A stretch of 64,000 bases of DNA from Sphingobium fluviale (GTDB lineage: Bacteria; Pseudomonadota; Alphaproteobacteria; Sphingomonadales; Sphingomonadaceae). The notes under the pieces were generated by a model. It made no database searches. It worked only from the letters and a program-made list of their open reading frames with translations, and was not told where the DNA came from. The stretch spans positions 1-64,000 of the forward strand of contig NZ_SBKP01000006.1 of the NCBI RefSeq assembly GCF_004122115.1, in the 5' to 3' direction. Positions 14,262 to 22,846 of this stretch are shown one piece after another. The translations under genes and the position numbers were made by a program. Numbering within the stretch: the first letter of the stretch is position 1; each line of letters begins with the position of its first letter.

Positions 14262-14791
14262 GTCGTAAGCAAATAGGTAAAAAGCAGCGTTTTGAGATTT
14301 TTAAGCGCGACGGCTTTGAGTGTCAGTATTGCGGCGCCACTCCCCCAGGTTGCATACTTCATGTTGACCATATCATACCGGTCGCCCTAGGGGGCGCGAA
14401 CGATGAAGACAACCTCATCACCTCTTGCGATTCATGTAATCTTGGCAAGGGCGCGCGAAGCCTAAATGTAGCCCCTCTTACGGTCGAGCAGAAGGCTGCA
14501 ATCATTCTCGAGCGGGAGGAACAGCTTCGAGGCTACAATGCCGTACTGGACGCAAAGCGCGATCGGATTGAAAGCGATACATGGCGAGCGATTGAATATT
14601 GGCAGGGCGACGTTGATAGCGTCCGGCACGAGGTGTTTGCTTCCATAAAGAAATTCATCGAACGGCTGGGCGTTCATGAGGTCTTGGATGCGATAGATAT
14701 TATGCGTGGTGCCCGCATTTGGGGCACAAGGCGTCAGCTCAGCTATATCGCCGGCGTTTGCTGGAACAAAATCAGGCGCGCAGAGCAATGA
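14258..14791 (+). CDS. HNH endonuclease, 177 aa
   Basis: The HNH core lies at residues 20-65: C22 and C25 (CQYC), H35/D37/H38 (HVDHIIPVALGG), N52 and C57/C60 (NLITSCDSCNLGKG), so both zinc pairs and the catalytic histidine are present. The C-terminal 110 residues are helical. GTG at 14258 has GGAGGAG upstream and is preferred over a TTG five codons earlier. It lies between small early genes and the replication gene. It could be a homing-type nuclease or act in DNA metabolism. Confidence 0.85.
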   Translation: MSRKQIGKKQRFEIFKRDGFECQYCGATPPGCILHVDHIIPVALGGANDEDNLITSCDSCNLGKGARSLNVAPLTVEQKAAIILEREEQLRGYNAVLDAKRDRIESDTWRAIEYWQGDVDSVRHEVFASIKKFIERLGVHEVLDAIDIMRGARIWGTRRQLSYIAGVCWNKIRRAEQ

Positions 14792-15810
14792 GCGGCTTCG
14801 TCGCCCTTCATCGTGCAGCGGTCGATCACCCGTTGTTTGCGGGCGATTCCTCGCGCCTGGGCGCATGGTTGTGGCTTGTGACCAAGGCATGTTGGAGGCC
14901 GACGAAATACGACCTCAATGGAAAGATAATCACGCTAGACCGAGGGCAATTTGTCGCATCACGCAGCCAGTTGGCGAAGGCGTGGGGATGGTCCGACAGC
15001 GCGGTCGAGCGGTTTTTGACCCGATTGCAAACCGAACAGATGATCGGACGGGAAACCGGACAGGGTCGTTCTATCATAACTATATGTAATTACGCCAAAT
15101 ATCAGGATGTAGATCATGATGCCGGACAGGCCACCGGACAGGAAAGCGGACAGCGACCGGACAGCGACCGGACAGCAAAAGAACAAGGGAACAAGGGAAC
15201 AAGTTTATCCTTAGTCGCTAACGCTCCTAAGGATTCGTCGTCTGGCGACGACGCGGACGGCGATCAGTTCCAATTGGAAATCGAGGAAGATACTCCACCA
15301 GACCCTCAGGCTGTCGTGATAGCAAAATGGACGGAGGCCGCGCAGCAATGCGGATGGCCTATCCCCAGAACAATTTCCGCCGATCGCAGGAAGAAGCTCC
15401 AGTCCCGTATTCGAGAGCACGGCGTCAAAGGGTTGGCCGAGGCGATAGCCCGCGCGAGCCAATCCAACATGCTTGGCCGCGACCCGCCGCGATGGTGGGA
15501 TTTCGACTTTTTCGTCCGCAGTCAGGACAGTGTGAACAAAATCTTGGAGGGTAAATATGACAAACAATTTGGCTCCAAGGGAGCAAACGGCGCTGAGCCT
15601 GCCGGAATCGGCCGAACAGAGGCGGCAGCGATTGCAGCGATGGATGATGTTGAACGAATCTTCGCCGCTGCCGGAGCGGGCGTTGGAGGACGCGCAGCTG
15701 GTGCTAGCCGACATGGACAGGACGTTGGCGCCGGCGACCGCGGAACAGTTCTCGGCCCAGGTGATGCCATGCCTGATGCTTTGCGGCGGGTCGGGAATGC
15801 ACGCCCATGA
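14788..15810 (+). CDS. Replication initiator / replisome organizer-like protein, up to 340 aa
   Basis: The N-terminal 105 residues form a winged-helix DNA-binding domain (SRSQLAKAWGWSDSAVERFL, then GRSIITICNYAKYQ), as in phage replisome organizers. A low-complexity linker at about 112-135 is encoded by iteron-like repeats. A helical C-terminal domain (AEAIARASQSNMLGRDPPRW) follows, ending near KILEGKYDKQF at about residue 268. The last 70 codons overlap the next gene by 254 bases and have poor protein character. The natural end was probably lost. No helicase gene follows, so host helicase loading is likely. Confidence 0.75.
   Translation: MSGFVALHRAAVDHPLFAGDSSRLGAWLWLVTKACWRPTKYDLNGKIITLDRGQFVASRSQLAKAWGWSDSAVERFLTRLQTEQMIGRETGQGRSIITICNYAKYQDVDHDAGQATGQESGQRPDSDRTAKEQGNKGTSLSLVANAPKDSSSGDDADGDQFQLEIEEDTPPDPQAVVIAKWTEAAQQCGWPIPRTISADRRKKLQSRIREHGVKGLAEAIARASQSNMLGRDPPRWWDFDFFVRSQDSVNKILEGKYDKQFGSKGANGAEPAGIGRTEAAAIAAMDDVERIFAAAGAGVGGRAAGASRHGQDVGAGDRGTVLGPGDAMPDALRRVGNARP
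15057..15175 (+). other. Candidate replication origin: CGGACAG iterons
   Basis: CGGACAG occurs at 15057, 15123, 15135, 15147, 15158 and 15169. The last five are spaced 12, 12, 11 and 11 bases apart, about one helical turn. Directly after comes an A-rich stretch with direct repeats of GGGAACAA (to about 15200) that could melt easily. Iterons inside the initiator gene beside AT-rich DNA are the layout of the lambda origin in gene O. The repeats also encode a low-complexity linker, so a coding explanation is possible. Confidence 0.5.
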
Positions 15811-16246
15811 TCGCACTGAATGGATCAAGGCGGCAGCAATAACCTTGGCCGGGATCCCATATGATCTGTTGGCCAGAGGTTGTGATGTAGCGCGGAAATA
15901 TGCCGATCACCCTTCCAAGATCGTCCCGACCATCATGAGGGAAATCGAGGAAGCATGGAACTACCGCAAGATTGAGCGAAACAAGCTCAAATTCAGGATA
16001 GATCCGCCTTGGAAACTCACCCGCGAAGAAACCTTCGACCCTGCGACCCGCTGCAAGCCGGAGGAGGCTGCGGCCATCCTGAGAGAGTATGGACTGGATC
16101 AGCCTGTCGTCCGTGACCTCGATGTTGGCCGCGACTGCTCGAAGCTGCGGCAGCCGACGAAGGAGGAGCTTGAGGCGCTGGCAGCGGAGTTCAAGGCTGC
16201 CCACGCCACGAAGCCATCTCAGGACAGCGAGACGCAGGCCGCATGA
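15557..16246 (+). CDS. Hypothetical protein of the replication module, 229 aa
   Basis: Helical protein (SAEQRRQRLQRWMMLNESSP, then IPYDLLARGCDVARKYADHP and IMREIEEAWNYRKIERNK). A GGAGG site 6 bases before ATG gives a secure start. It follows the initiator, where lambda-like phages carry helicase-loader or accessory replication genes, but no ATPase motif is present. The 254-base overlap with the upstream frame is unusual. Its codon pattern is the normal one in the overlap. Confidence 0.75.
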   Translation: MTNNLAPREQTALSLPESAEQRRQRLQRWMMLNESSPLPERALEDAQLVLADMDRTLAPATAEQFSAQVMPCLMLCGGSGMHAHDRTEWIKAAAITLAGIPYDLLARGCDVARKYADHPSKIVPTIMREIEEAWNYRKIERNKLKFRIDPPWKLTREETFDPATRCKPEEAAAILREYGLDQPVVRDLDVGRDCSKLRQPTKEELEALAAEFKAAHATKPSQDSETQAA

Positions 16247-17070
16247 CAGAGATCACACGCCCCCTACTCCGCTGGCACGGCGGAAAATGGATACTCGCTC
16301 CCTGGATCATAAGCCATTTCCCTACGCATCGGGTTTATGTCGAACCGTTCGGCGGCGCGGGGTCTGTTTTGATCCGTAAGCCGCGCACCTATGCCGAGGT
16401 ATGGAATGATCTCGATGGCCATGTCGTAAACCTGTTCCGCGTCTTGCGCAGTGACCGTGCCGACGAACTGGTGAACATGCTTCGCCTGACACCATTCGCG
16501 CATGATGAATTCCGCGAGGCATATGAGCCATGTGATGATCCTGTTGAAAAAGCGCGTCGGCTTGTTGTTCGGTCTTTCATGGGGTTTGGCAGCAACGGAC
16601 ATAACCGCTCCACGGGTTTTCGATCAAACTCAAATCGTTCTAGCACAACGCCAGCGCATGACTGGATGAACTACCCCGACTCTTTGTCGAGAGTGATCGA
16701 GAGATTGCAGGGTGTTGTTATTCTTAACCGTGACGCCTGCGAAGTTATGGCGGGCCATGACGGCCCCCAGACCTTGCATTACGTTGATCCCCCATATGTG
16801 TTCGCGACGCGCGCCGATTTGGCCAAAGATTATGCCCACGAGATGACTGACGACGATCATGTCCGTCTGCTGGCGTTTCTCTCGACACTAAACGGCATGG
16901 TTATTCTCTCTGGCTATCCAAGCGACCTATACGACAACGCCCTAACAGGGTGGAGGCGGGTTGAGAGAAAGGCTTTGGCAGACGGCGCTCGCGAGAGAAC
17001 CGAAGTGCTGTGGATCAACCCGGCGGCAGCATCACACGGGCGCGATTTGTTCTCGGAGGTGGCCGCATGA
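16243..17070 (+). CDS. Dam-type DNA adenine methylase (D12 class)
   Basis: Alpha-class order: N-terminal RWHGGK motif (residues 10-15), SAM-binding YVEPFGGAGSV (32-42), catalytic DPPY (182-185). This is the D12 class N6-adenine methyltransferase family that includes Dam. It probably modifies phage DNA or affects packaging or expression timing. It overlaps the previous stop and the next start by 4 bases. The actual target sequence cannot be read from the protein. Confidence 0.92.
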   Translation: MTEITRPLLRWHGGKWILAPWIISHFPTHRVYVEPFGGAGSVLIRKPRTYAEVWNDLDGHVVNLFRVLRSDRADELVNMLRLTPFAHDEFREAYEPCDDPVEKARRLVVRSFMGFGSNGHNRSTGFRSNSNRSSTTPAHDWMNYPDSLSRVIERLQGVVILNRDACEVMAGHDGPQTLHYVDPPYVFATRADLAKDYAHEMTDDDHVRLLAFLSTLNGMVILSGYPSDLYDNALTGWRRVERKALADGARERTEVLWINPAAASHGRDLFSEVAA

Positions 17071-17261
17071 ACAGCCCGCTCGCCCGCTACGCCCATCTCG
17101 GCCACGAGCCGGACCCGGACGGTGCCCGCAAGCGCGCTGCCAAGGCGTACCACGATACCGGCTTTATCGCGCTCAACCCCGATTGGATCACATCGTGGGA
17201 AGATCGGGCTTACGTTCAAATGGTTGCCGACAAGGTGCATGGCAAAAGGGGGAATAAGTGA
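17067..17261 (+). CDS. Small hypothetical protein, 64 aa
   Basis: Product MNSPLARYAHLGHEPDPDGA onward, with aromatic residues near the C-terminus (ALNPDWITSWEDRAYVQM). Overlaps both neighbours at start and stop. No family recognised; real by packing and composition. Confidence 0.55.
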   Translation: MNSPLARYAHLGHEPDPDGARKRAAKAYHDTGFIALNPDWITSWEDRAYVQMVADKVHGKRGNK

Positions 17262-18028
17262 TGCCGATTGAAGCGATGTCGGGTGCCGACCGTGTGGTGT
17301 TCGGGGCCATATCCGAGGGGCTGGCGGACTATCTGGGCCATGTCGAGGATTACAACTCCCTGCTGGAAAAGCTGGTGCAGGCGCGGGCCGCCAAGACGGC
17401 GAGCGAGCAGCGCCTGATGTCCCTGCTGGAGCGCGATGCCAAGGACCGCGAGGAGGAGCGCCGGCGCCGCATCGCTCTTGCCGACATGGAGGCTGGGATC
17501 GACACGAACGTAGGCGACGCGCTGGTGAGGCCAACGCCGGAGCAACTGCGCGACCCCGCGTTCATCACGCGCAAGGTGGCTGCGAAGCATTGGGCGGATG
17601 GTGGGGCAATCGGGTATCGGCGCCTTCACATCGACCAGATCACATACCTGCTGAGCCGGGGCGTGCTGGACGATCAGACATTCGCGGCCTGCAAATGGTA
17701 TCGCGATCGGTATGAGGCATCCGAAATGGAGCCATCGGCGGCCGTCGCTCAATATGGCGAGACGGTGCGCGGTGATCCGGTCTATGGGCATTTGCCGCGC
17801 TCCGAATGGGCGGCGGAAGCGCGAACCGATATCCGCTGGGCGCGCGGCTTCATCCCTGCCGATGTCCTCAGCTTATTTGAGCAGGTGGTGCTGCGTGACG
17901 TGGGAATAAGCGAGGTGGCGAAGCAATACCGTGGGCCATATGCGAACGTCCGCGCCGCGTTCATCCACGCCTGCCACAAGCTCTATGATGGCGTGTCGCA
18001 CCGGCTCGAATCGCGCTTTCAAAAATGA
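17258..18028 (+). CDS. Probable late-gene regulator, 255-256 aa
   Basis: The N-terminal half is a coiled coil (VEDYNSLLEKLVQARAAKTA, then LLERDAKDREEERRRRIAL). The C-terminal 70 residues contain a helix-turn-helix-like end (FEQVVLRDVGISEVAKQYRG) similar to the DUF6456-type domains of alphaproteobacterial regulators. It is the last gene before the late promoter and terminase, where late activators or antiterminators sit. Start may be GTG 17258 or ATG 17261. Role inferred from place and HTH. Confidence 0.55.
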   Translation: MMPIEAMSGADRVVFGAISEGLADYLGHVEDYNSLLEKLVQARAAKTASEQRLMSLLERDAKDREEERRRRIALADMEAGIDTNVGDALVRPTPEQLRDPAFITRKVAAKHWADGGAIGYRRLHIDQITYLLSRGVLDDQTFAACKWYRDRYEASEMEPSAAVAQYGETVRGDPVYGHLPRSEWAAEARTDIRWARGFIPADVLSLFEQVVLRDVGISEVAKQYRGPYANVRAAFIHACHKLYDGVSHRLESRFQK

Positions 18029-18031
18029 TTG

Positions 18032-18060
18032 TTGACAGAAAATGAAAGTCGACTCATACG
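18032..18060 (+). promoter_or_regulatory. Candidate late promoter
   Basis: TTGACA at 18032-18037 and CATACG at 18055-18060, spaced 17 bases, in the 113-base gap before the small terminase gene. A short hairpin (TTGCC/GGCAA) follows near 18085. The weak -10 would suit a promoter needing the upstream regulator. Confidence 0.45.
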
Positions 18061-18141
18061 GATATGCAATCGATAAGAATTGCCCCTGCGGCAACCCCAT
18101 GAAAATCAGCCATTTTTCCCTAGCGACTCGGAGCGCGTGAT

Positions 18142-18774
18142 ATGGCGCGTCCCCACGGCAACCCTGACGACCTGATCCAGCGGATCGAAGCCGCGCTCAA
18201 GGTCGCCAAGCCTGCGGACGTGGTGGGCGCCAACGAGATGTCGGCGATCCTCAAGATGTCGTGGCGGAACCTGCTGGTGACGCATATCGAACCGGACAAC
18301 AAGTTCCCGGTCCAGAAGCGCGGCATGGAAGGGATGGCGTGGGAGTTCCGCGTCGTCAAAGTGCTCAAGCACATGCTCAAGCGGGCGAACGAGCGCAAGG
18401 CGGCGAATGAAGCCAAGGCGCGGCGCTTGATGGAGCTCACCGGCTTCACGGTGCCGGAAAACGCCGAAGCGATGAACATCGCCGAGATTGCGAAGCTGAT
18501 CGACGTGAACGCCAAGGCGCGCGCGGAGAAGGTGGAGCAGGGCAAGCTGCTGAGCGTCGATGAAACACTGACATTCCTGACCGGCTACAACCGGACGGTG
18601 TGCGCGGCGATCCTTAACGCCGGCCAACACCTCGATCCTACGGGATCGCTCCCGCCGGAGATTTCGGAAGCCTTGAAGGACTATCTGCGCGACCATGCCA
18701 TGAACGTGCATCAGGCCGCCAGCGACTATCTGGAGAAATGGCGTGCGGCTGCTAAGCCTGGAGGAATTGCTTGA
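18142..18774 (+). CDS. Terminase small subunit, 210 aa
   Basis: An N-terminal HTH-like part (ADVVGANEMSAILKMSWRNL) is followed by helices with a charged stretch (LKRANERKAANEAKARRLME). Length and position just before a GpA-type large subunit match gpNu1-like small terminases, which recognise the packaging site. It overlaps the large subunit by 32 bases. No ATPase motif, as expected. Confidence 0.8.
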   Translation: MARPHGNPDDLIQRIEAALKVAKPADVVGANEMSAILKMSWRNLLVTHIEPDNKFPVQKRGMEGMAWEFRVVKVLKHMLKRANERKAANEAKARRLMELTGFTVPENAEAMNIAEIAKLIDVNAKARAEKVEQGKLLSVDETLTFLTGYNRTVCAAILNAGQHLDPTGSLPPEISEALKDYLRDHAMNVHQAASDYLEKWRAAAKPGGIA

Positions 18775-20932
18775 TCTAGCCGAGGTCATAGCATCCGAAG
18801 GGTTTTGTGCCGACATAACCAGCGTAGCGGACGCCGCGCTGATAGACCTTCTCCCACCTGAGAAGATTTCCACGGTCGATTGTGCGGAGCGATTCCGCAA
18901 ACTGCCCGGCAATGAGGATGGCGCGGTTGTCGCCTACGACCGGCTGCGCACACCTTACAATGTCGGGCCGATGAACAGCCTCGACAATCCGGCGTGTAAT
19001 CTGCTGGTGATGGTGAAGCCGTCCCGCTCCGGCGGCACCACGGTTGTCGAGAACTATGAGTTCAAGATGATGCGGTTCGGCCCGATGGGGCATATCGCGC
19101 ACGTGTTGAACAGCGACGAGGCTGTCACCGATTATTGCCGCTCGATCGTCAAGCCGATGTTCGAGCTTAACCCGGAGTTGCAGGAGCGCGTCGGCAAGAT
19201 GCGCGGCGACGACACGGACAGCTTCAAGCGGGTGGCGAACTATCCGGTTGAATGGCTGAGCGCCAAGGACTCGACGTTCCGTAACCGGCAGCCGATCTTT
19301 ATGGTGTCGGACGAGACGGACGGCTGGGCCAAGCGATACGCCAAGACGCCCAAGGTGCAGATCGACGGGCGGCAGAAGCAGATCGGCAACCGACGCAAGG
19401 GCGCGATCCTGTCTCACCCCGATCTGGGGTGGAACTCCGGCGTTGCGGCCTGCTTCGAGGACACGACGCGCGGGATCTACATCATGCGCTGCGTCGAGTG
19501 CGAAAGCTATGCGGCGGCCTATGCGACGAAGTTCTGGGACAATGTGCCAGAGTTCAAGCTGTGGTGGCCGCGCGACAAGGAATTGCCGAACGACGAACGG
19601 CTTCGGAGAGCCGAGAGGGAGGCCGCGATGCTCTGCCCGCATTGTGGCGCGTGCCTGACCGACGAGCAGCGCAAGCAGATGGTCGACGAGGCGCTGACAG
19701 ACCCGCGCTGCGGCACCGACGGTTGGATGCACCGGGGCCAGACGCTCGACGCGCTGGAGGGCGTGCTGGGCGAGATGGAGCACCATCCCAGCCACGGCTA
19801 CTGGATCCACGGCCTGATGGTGAAGGCCGAGGCGCTGGGCAAGCTGGCGCGCGAATACGAGGCGGCGCTTATCAAGTTCGAGCGCACCAAGGACACGGAA
19901 ACCTTGAAGGAGTTCATGTCCAAGGCGCTGTGCGAGGTGTTCGAGGGCGCGGCCACCACCGGCGGCGTTTCGGCGCGCGGCCTCAAGCAGCGGGTGCAGG
20001 AATCAACCATGCTGCGCGGGGTGTTCCCGCAAGGCCCGCTGTTCATCACGGCGGCGGTCGACACCGGCGGGCGGCAGTTCGATGTGGCCTGGATTGCGTG
20101 GGATCTCGAAGGTCGCTCCTGGCTGCTCGACCGGCTGGTTATTCGCCAGCGGGTGCATGACGATGGCATCGCCCGCGACATTCGCCCCAGCGGCAGTGTC
20201 GACGACTGGATGGTGCTGCTCAGTCAGGTGCTTGATCGCCGGTTCCCGATTGCGGGGCGGCCGGGCTGGGAAATGCCGGTCGCGGCAATGGCGGTTGATA
20301 GCGGTGACGGCAACGTGACCGAAAAGGCCCGCGCCTTTGCACGCCGCGCCGAACGCGCAGGCTATGCGTGGGGCGGCTGGTCGAAGGTGAAGCTCATCAA
20401 GGGTGTGGCGGGCAAGCGCCCGATGCTGCCCGACGCGCCGCGCAAGATCGACAAGGATGAGATGTCCAAGCCGATCACGCCGGTCATCTTTGAATATTCG
20501 CTTGGCGTCGATCAACTCAAGTCGCTGACGCTGGAGCGTCTGGCGGTGAGCGACGGGACGCCGGGCCAGTGCTACTTCCCCGCCGAATTGGAGGGGAACT
20601 ACATCGAGCAGTTCTTTGGCGAGAGCCTGATCGACGGCAAGTGGGTGCGCTCCGGGCCGAACGAAAGTCTCGATCTATACGGTTACGCCGAGGCGGCGCG
20701 GCTTATGCTCAAGCCTGACCGCCAGAAAGACCCGATACTCTGGGATCAGTCATGTATGCCCGCTGGCCGGACATGGCATGAAGGGTTGCTGCCCATCTGG
20801 GCGCGGCCGATCCCCGTCAGCACGGAAGGAGGTGATCCTGCGGTTGGGCGCGAGGGCGCGCCGATACAAGCACCTCCGGCCAAGAAGAATATTTTTGAGC
20901 GGTTTGACGCTCTCAATCGCAACGAAGGATAG
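18743..20932 (+). CDS. Terminase large subunit, GpA family, 729 aa
   Basis: The packaging motor and nuclease. A Walker A-like loop VKPSRSGGTT (91-100) and Walker B IFMVSDE (185-191) form the ATPase. Two CxxC pairs (MRCVECE, LCPHCG) resemble the zinc site of GpA proteins. The nuclease part begins near AAVDTGGRQFDVAW (about 437). The C-terminus is Pro-rich. Start is GTG with GGAGAA upstream. The GpA family predicts cos-type ends, but the cos site itself is not identifiable by eye. Confidence 0.93.
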   Translation: MRLLSLEELLDLAEVIASEGFCADITSVADAALIDLLPPEKISTVDCAERFRKLPGNEDGAVVAYDRLRTPYNVGPMNSLDNPACNLLVMVKPSRSGGTTVVENYEFKMMRFGPMGHIAHVLNSDEAVTDYCRSIVKPMFELNPELQERVGKMRGDDTDSFKRVANYPVEWLSAKDSTFRNRQPIFMVSDETDGWAKRYAKTPKVQIDGRQKQIGNRRKGAILSHPDLGWNSGVAACFEDTTRGIYIMRCVECESYAAAYATKFWDNVPEFKLWWPRDKELPNDERLRRAEREAAMLCPHCGACLTDEQRKQMVDEALTDPRCGTDGWMHRGQTLDALEGVLGEMEHHPSHGYWIHGLMVKAEALGKLAREYEAALIKFERTKDTETLKEFMSKALCEVFEGAATTGGVSARGLKQRVQESTMLRGVFPQGPLFITAAVDTGGRQFDVAWIAWDLEGRSWLLDRLVIRQRVHDDGIARDIRPSGSVDDWMVLLSQVLDRRFPIAGRPGWEMPVAAMAVDSGDGNVTEKARAFARRAERAGYAWGGWSKVKLIKGVAGKRPMLPDAPRKIDKDEMSKPITPVIFEYSLGVDQLKSLTLERLAVSDGTPGQCYFPAELEGNYIEQFFGESLIDGKWVRSGPNESLDLYGYAEAARLMLKPDRQKDPILWDQSCMPAGRTWHEGLLPIWARPIPVSTEGGDPAVGREGAPIQAPPAKKNIFERFDALNRNEG

Positions 20933-20940
20933 TCTCACCC

Positions 20941-21183
20941 ATGGCAACTGCCGCTGAAATCGCTGCTGATCTTGTAGATCTGCGCGCCGCGCGCATGGCC
21001 CTAGCCAAAGGCGAGCGCATCAAGGACGTGTGGCGCGATGGGCGTCGGCTGATCTTCTCGGAAATCAGTATGGATCAGTTGAACAGCCTCATCAGGATAT
21101 ACGAAAGCGATCTGGAGGCCGCCACTGCCGCTGAGGCGGGACAGCCGCGCCGAAGGGCTATCCCATTGAATTGGGCGAACTGA
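20941..21183 (+). CDS. gpW-like head-tail joining protein, 80 aa
   Basis: Short helical protein (MATAAEIAADLVDLRAARMA, then LIFSEISMDQLNSLIRIYES) with size and place of lambda gpW, between terminase and portal. gpW plugs the portal channel and forms the tail attachment site. The weak similarity is supported mainly by gene order. Confidence 0.75.
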   Translation: MATAAEIAADLVDLRAARMALAKGERIKDVWRDGRRLIFSEISMDQLNSLIRIYESDLEAATAAEAGQPRRRAIPLNWAN

Positions 21184-21184
21184 C

Positions 21185-22846
21185 ATGGGTATCATGGACG
21201 GGCTACGCTCAATGTTCGGTGTAGCCTCGAAGCAGGCGTACACAGGTTCCCAGCGTGATGCGTCCAGGTACGACTTGACCGAGTTCAGCGGATGGAACCC
21301 AAGCCTCGGCTTTGCCGGGTCGGATATGTTTGGCGAGTGGGATGTCATCACCGGGCGCGCCCGCGACCTGGATCAGAACAATGGCTGGGTAAATGCCGGC
21401 ATCGACCGCCGCGTCGAGTCCGTCATCGGCGGCCAGATACGTTTGAGTGCGCAGCCACAACATGAACTGCTTAACCGCGATTATGAGTGGCGGATGGGAT
21501 GGACCGCTGATGTGCAGGCTCGGTTCAAGTCATGGGCCAATGACATTGAGCACCGCAATGACGCGCGCCAACGTCTCAATTTCGGGGCACAGGCAAAGCT
21601 CGCCTATTTGACATATGTGCGCGACGGGGAATCGTGCGCGGAAATCCGTGACGATGCCCGCGGCATACCGAACACCACAAACGTCCTGTTGATCGAACCG
21701 GAGCGGGTCTGCCAGCCTAACAATCAGGCTGAAAGCTCGACGTTGCGCCGCGGCATCAGGTATGATCGGAACGGCGCGGCCATCGGCTATTACGTCCGTA
21801 GCGGCAATCCGAACGACCCCGTGCCTGACAGCCAGATCCTGCGCTGGGATTATATTCCTGTGCGGGGCAAGACCGGGCGCGCCAAGTTTGTGCATATCTA
21901 CTCCCCGCGCCGAGTGGAGCAAAATCGCGGAATTTCGCGCCTCGCCGAGGTCATGCTGCCGGCCAAAATGCTGGACCGGGTGGACCGGGCAGAAGTCAAC
22001 GCGGCGCTGAAATCTGCAATATTCTCGCTGTTTATCAAGTCGCCAGGAACGACGCAGGATCTTGAGGCAGCACTCGCTCCGTCAGGAAGCGGGGCGACGA
22101 TGGATCCGTGGATTGAGGCTTACCTAGACCAGCGAAGCAAGAACCCGGTTCGCGTTGAAGGCGCGCAGGTAAACCACCTGCTGCCGGACGAAGATGTTGT
22201 TACGCCGGAACGATCGAGCCCGAACACCAACTATTCCGAATTCGCGCAATTCATCCTGCGAAAAATCGCGGGATCGCTCGGCGTCGCGACACCGCAACTT
22301 ACGGGCGACTGGTCAGCGATCAACTATTCAAGCGCGCGCGCTCTTCTGAACGAAATCTGGAGGTCATTTCTGGAGGATCGTCACTATTTCACCCAGCATT
22401 TCCTGACGCCGATTTATGCGGCCTGGTTGGAAATGGAAGTGGCGCTGGGCACAGTGAAAGTGCCGGGCGGTCCCGTAAATTTTTATCGGAACAAGACCGC
22501 TATCTGCATGGCTGAATGGATCGGGCCGGGACGCGGCTCGGTGGATCCGCTTAAGGAAAGCAACTCCAACAATCTGGATGCTGCCGCAGGCCGCGCTTCG
22601 ACGGTCGAGCATATTCTGGAGCGCGGACGTGACCCGTCCGATGTTCTCGCCGAGGAAGCGTGGTGGCTGGAGGAACGCAGAAAGCGTGGACTTGATGCGC
22701 CGAACTACAACACCAAGGCCGCTTCTGACGCTGTTGCGGCAGACGGTGGCGATTCCGGCACTGGTACGCAGGATGACCGCGACGGTGATGGACAGCCCAA
22801 CGAGGCAGAAAAGGGCAAGTCGAAACAGAAGGAACCGGCACAGTGA
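21185..22846 (+). CDS. Portal protein, lambda gpB family, 553 aa
   Basis: Shows the lambda portal hallmarks: RDLDQNNGWVNAGIDRRVES near residue 60, VERVCQPNN-like middle, and the conserved ATPQLTGDWSAINYSSARAL block near 375. Portals form the dodecameric DNA channel at one head vertex. The C-terminus is acidic and disordered. It ends inside the GTG start of the protease gene. Confidence 0.92.
   Translation: MGIMDGLRSMFGVASKQAYTGSQRDASRYDLTEFSGWNPSLGFAGSDMFGEWDVITGRARDLDQNNGWVNAGIDRRVESVIGGQIRLSAQPQHELLNRDYEWRMGWTADVQARFKSWANDIEHRNDARQRLNFGAQAKLAYLTYVRDGESCAEIRDDARGIPNTTNVLLIEPERVCQPNNQAESSTLRRGIRYDRNGAAIGYYVRSGNPNDPVPDSQILRWDYIPVRGKTGRAKFVHIYSPRRVEQNRGISRLAEVMLPAKMLDRVDRAEVNAALKSAIFSLFIKSPGTTQDLEAALAPSGSGATMDPWIEAYLDQRSKNPVRVEGAQVNHLLPDEDVVTPERSSPNTNYSEFAQFILRKIAGSLGVATPQLTGDWSAINYSSARALLNEIWRSFLEDRHYFTQHFLTPIYAAWLEMEVALGTVKVPGGPVNFYRNKTAICMAEWIGPGRGSVDPLKESNSNNLDAAAGRASTVEHILERGRDPSDVLAEEAWWLEERRKRGLDAPNYNTKAASDAVAADGGDSGTGTQDDRDGDGQPNEAEKGKSKQKEPAQ

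Noticed and set aside
15120-15200. CRISPR-like array of short repeats
   Set aside because: Units are 7 bases at 11-12 base spacing, far too short for repeats and spacers. An iteron or linker-coding explanation is better.
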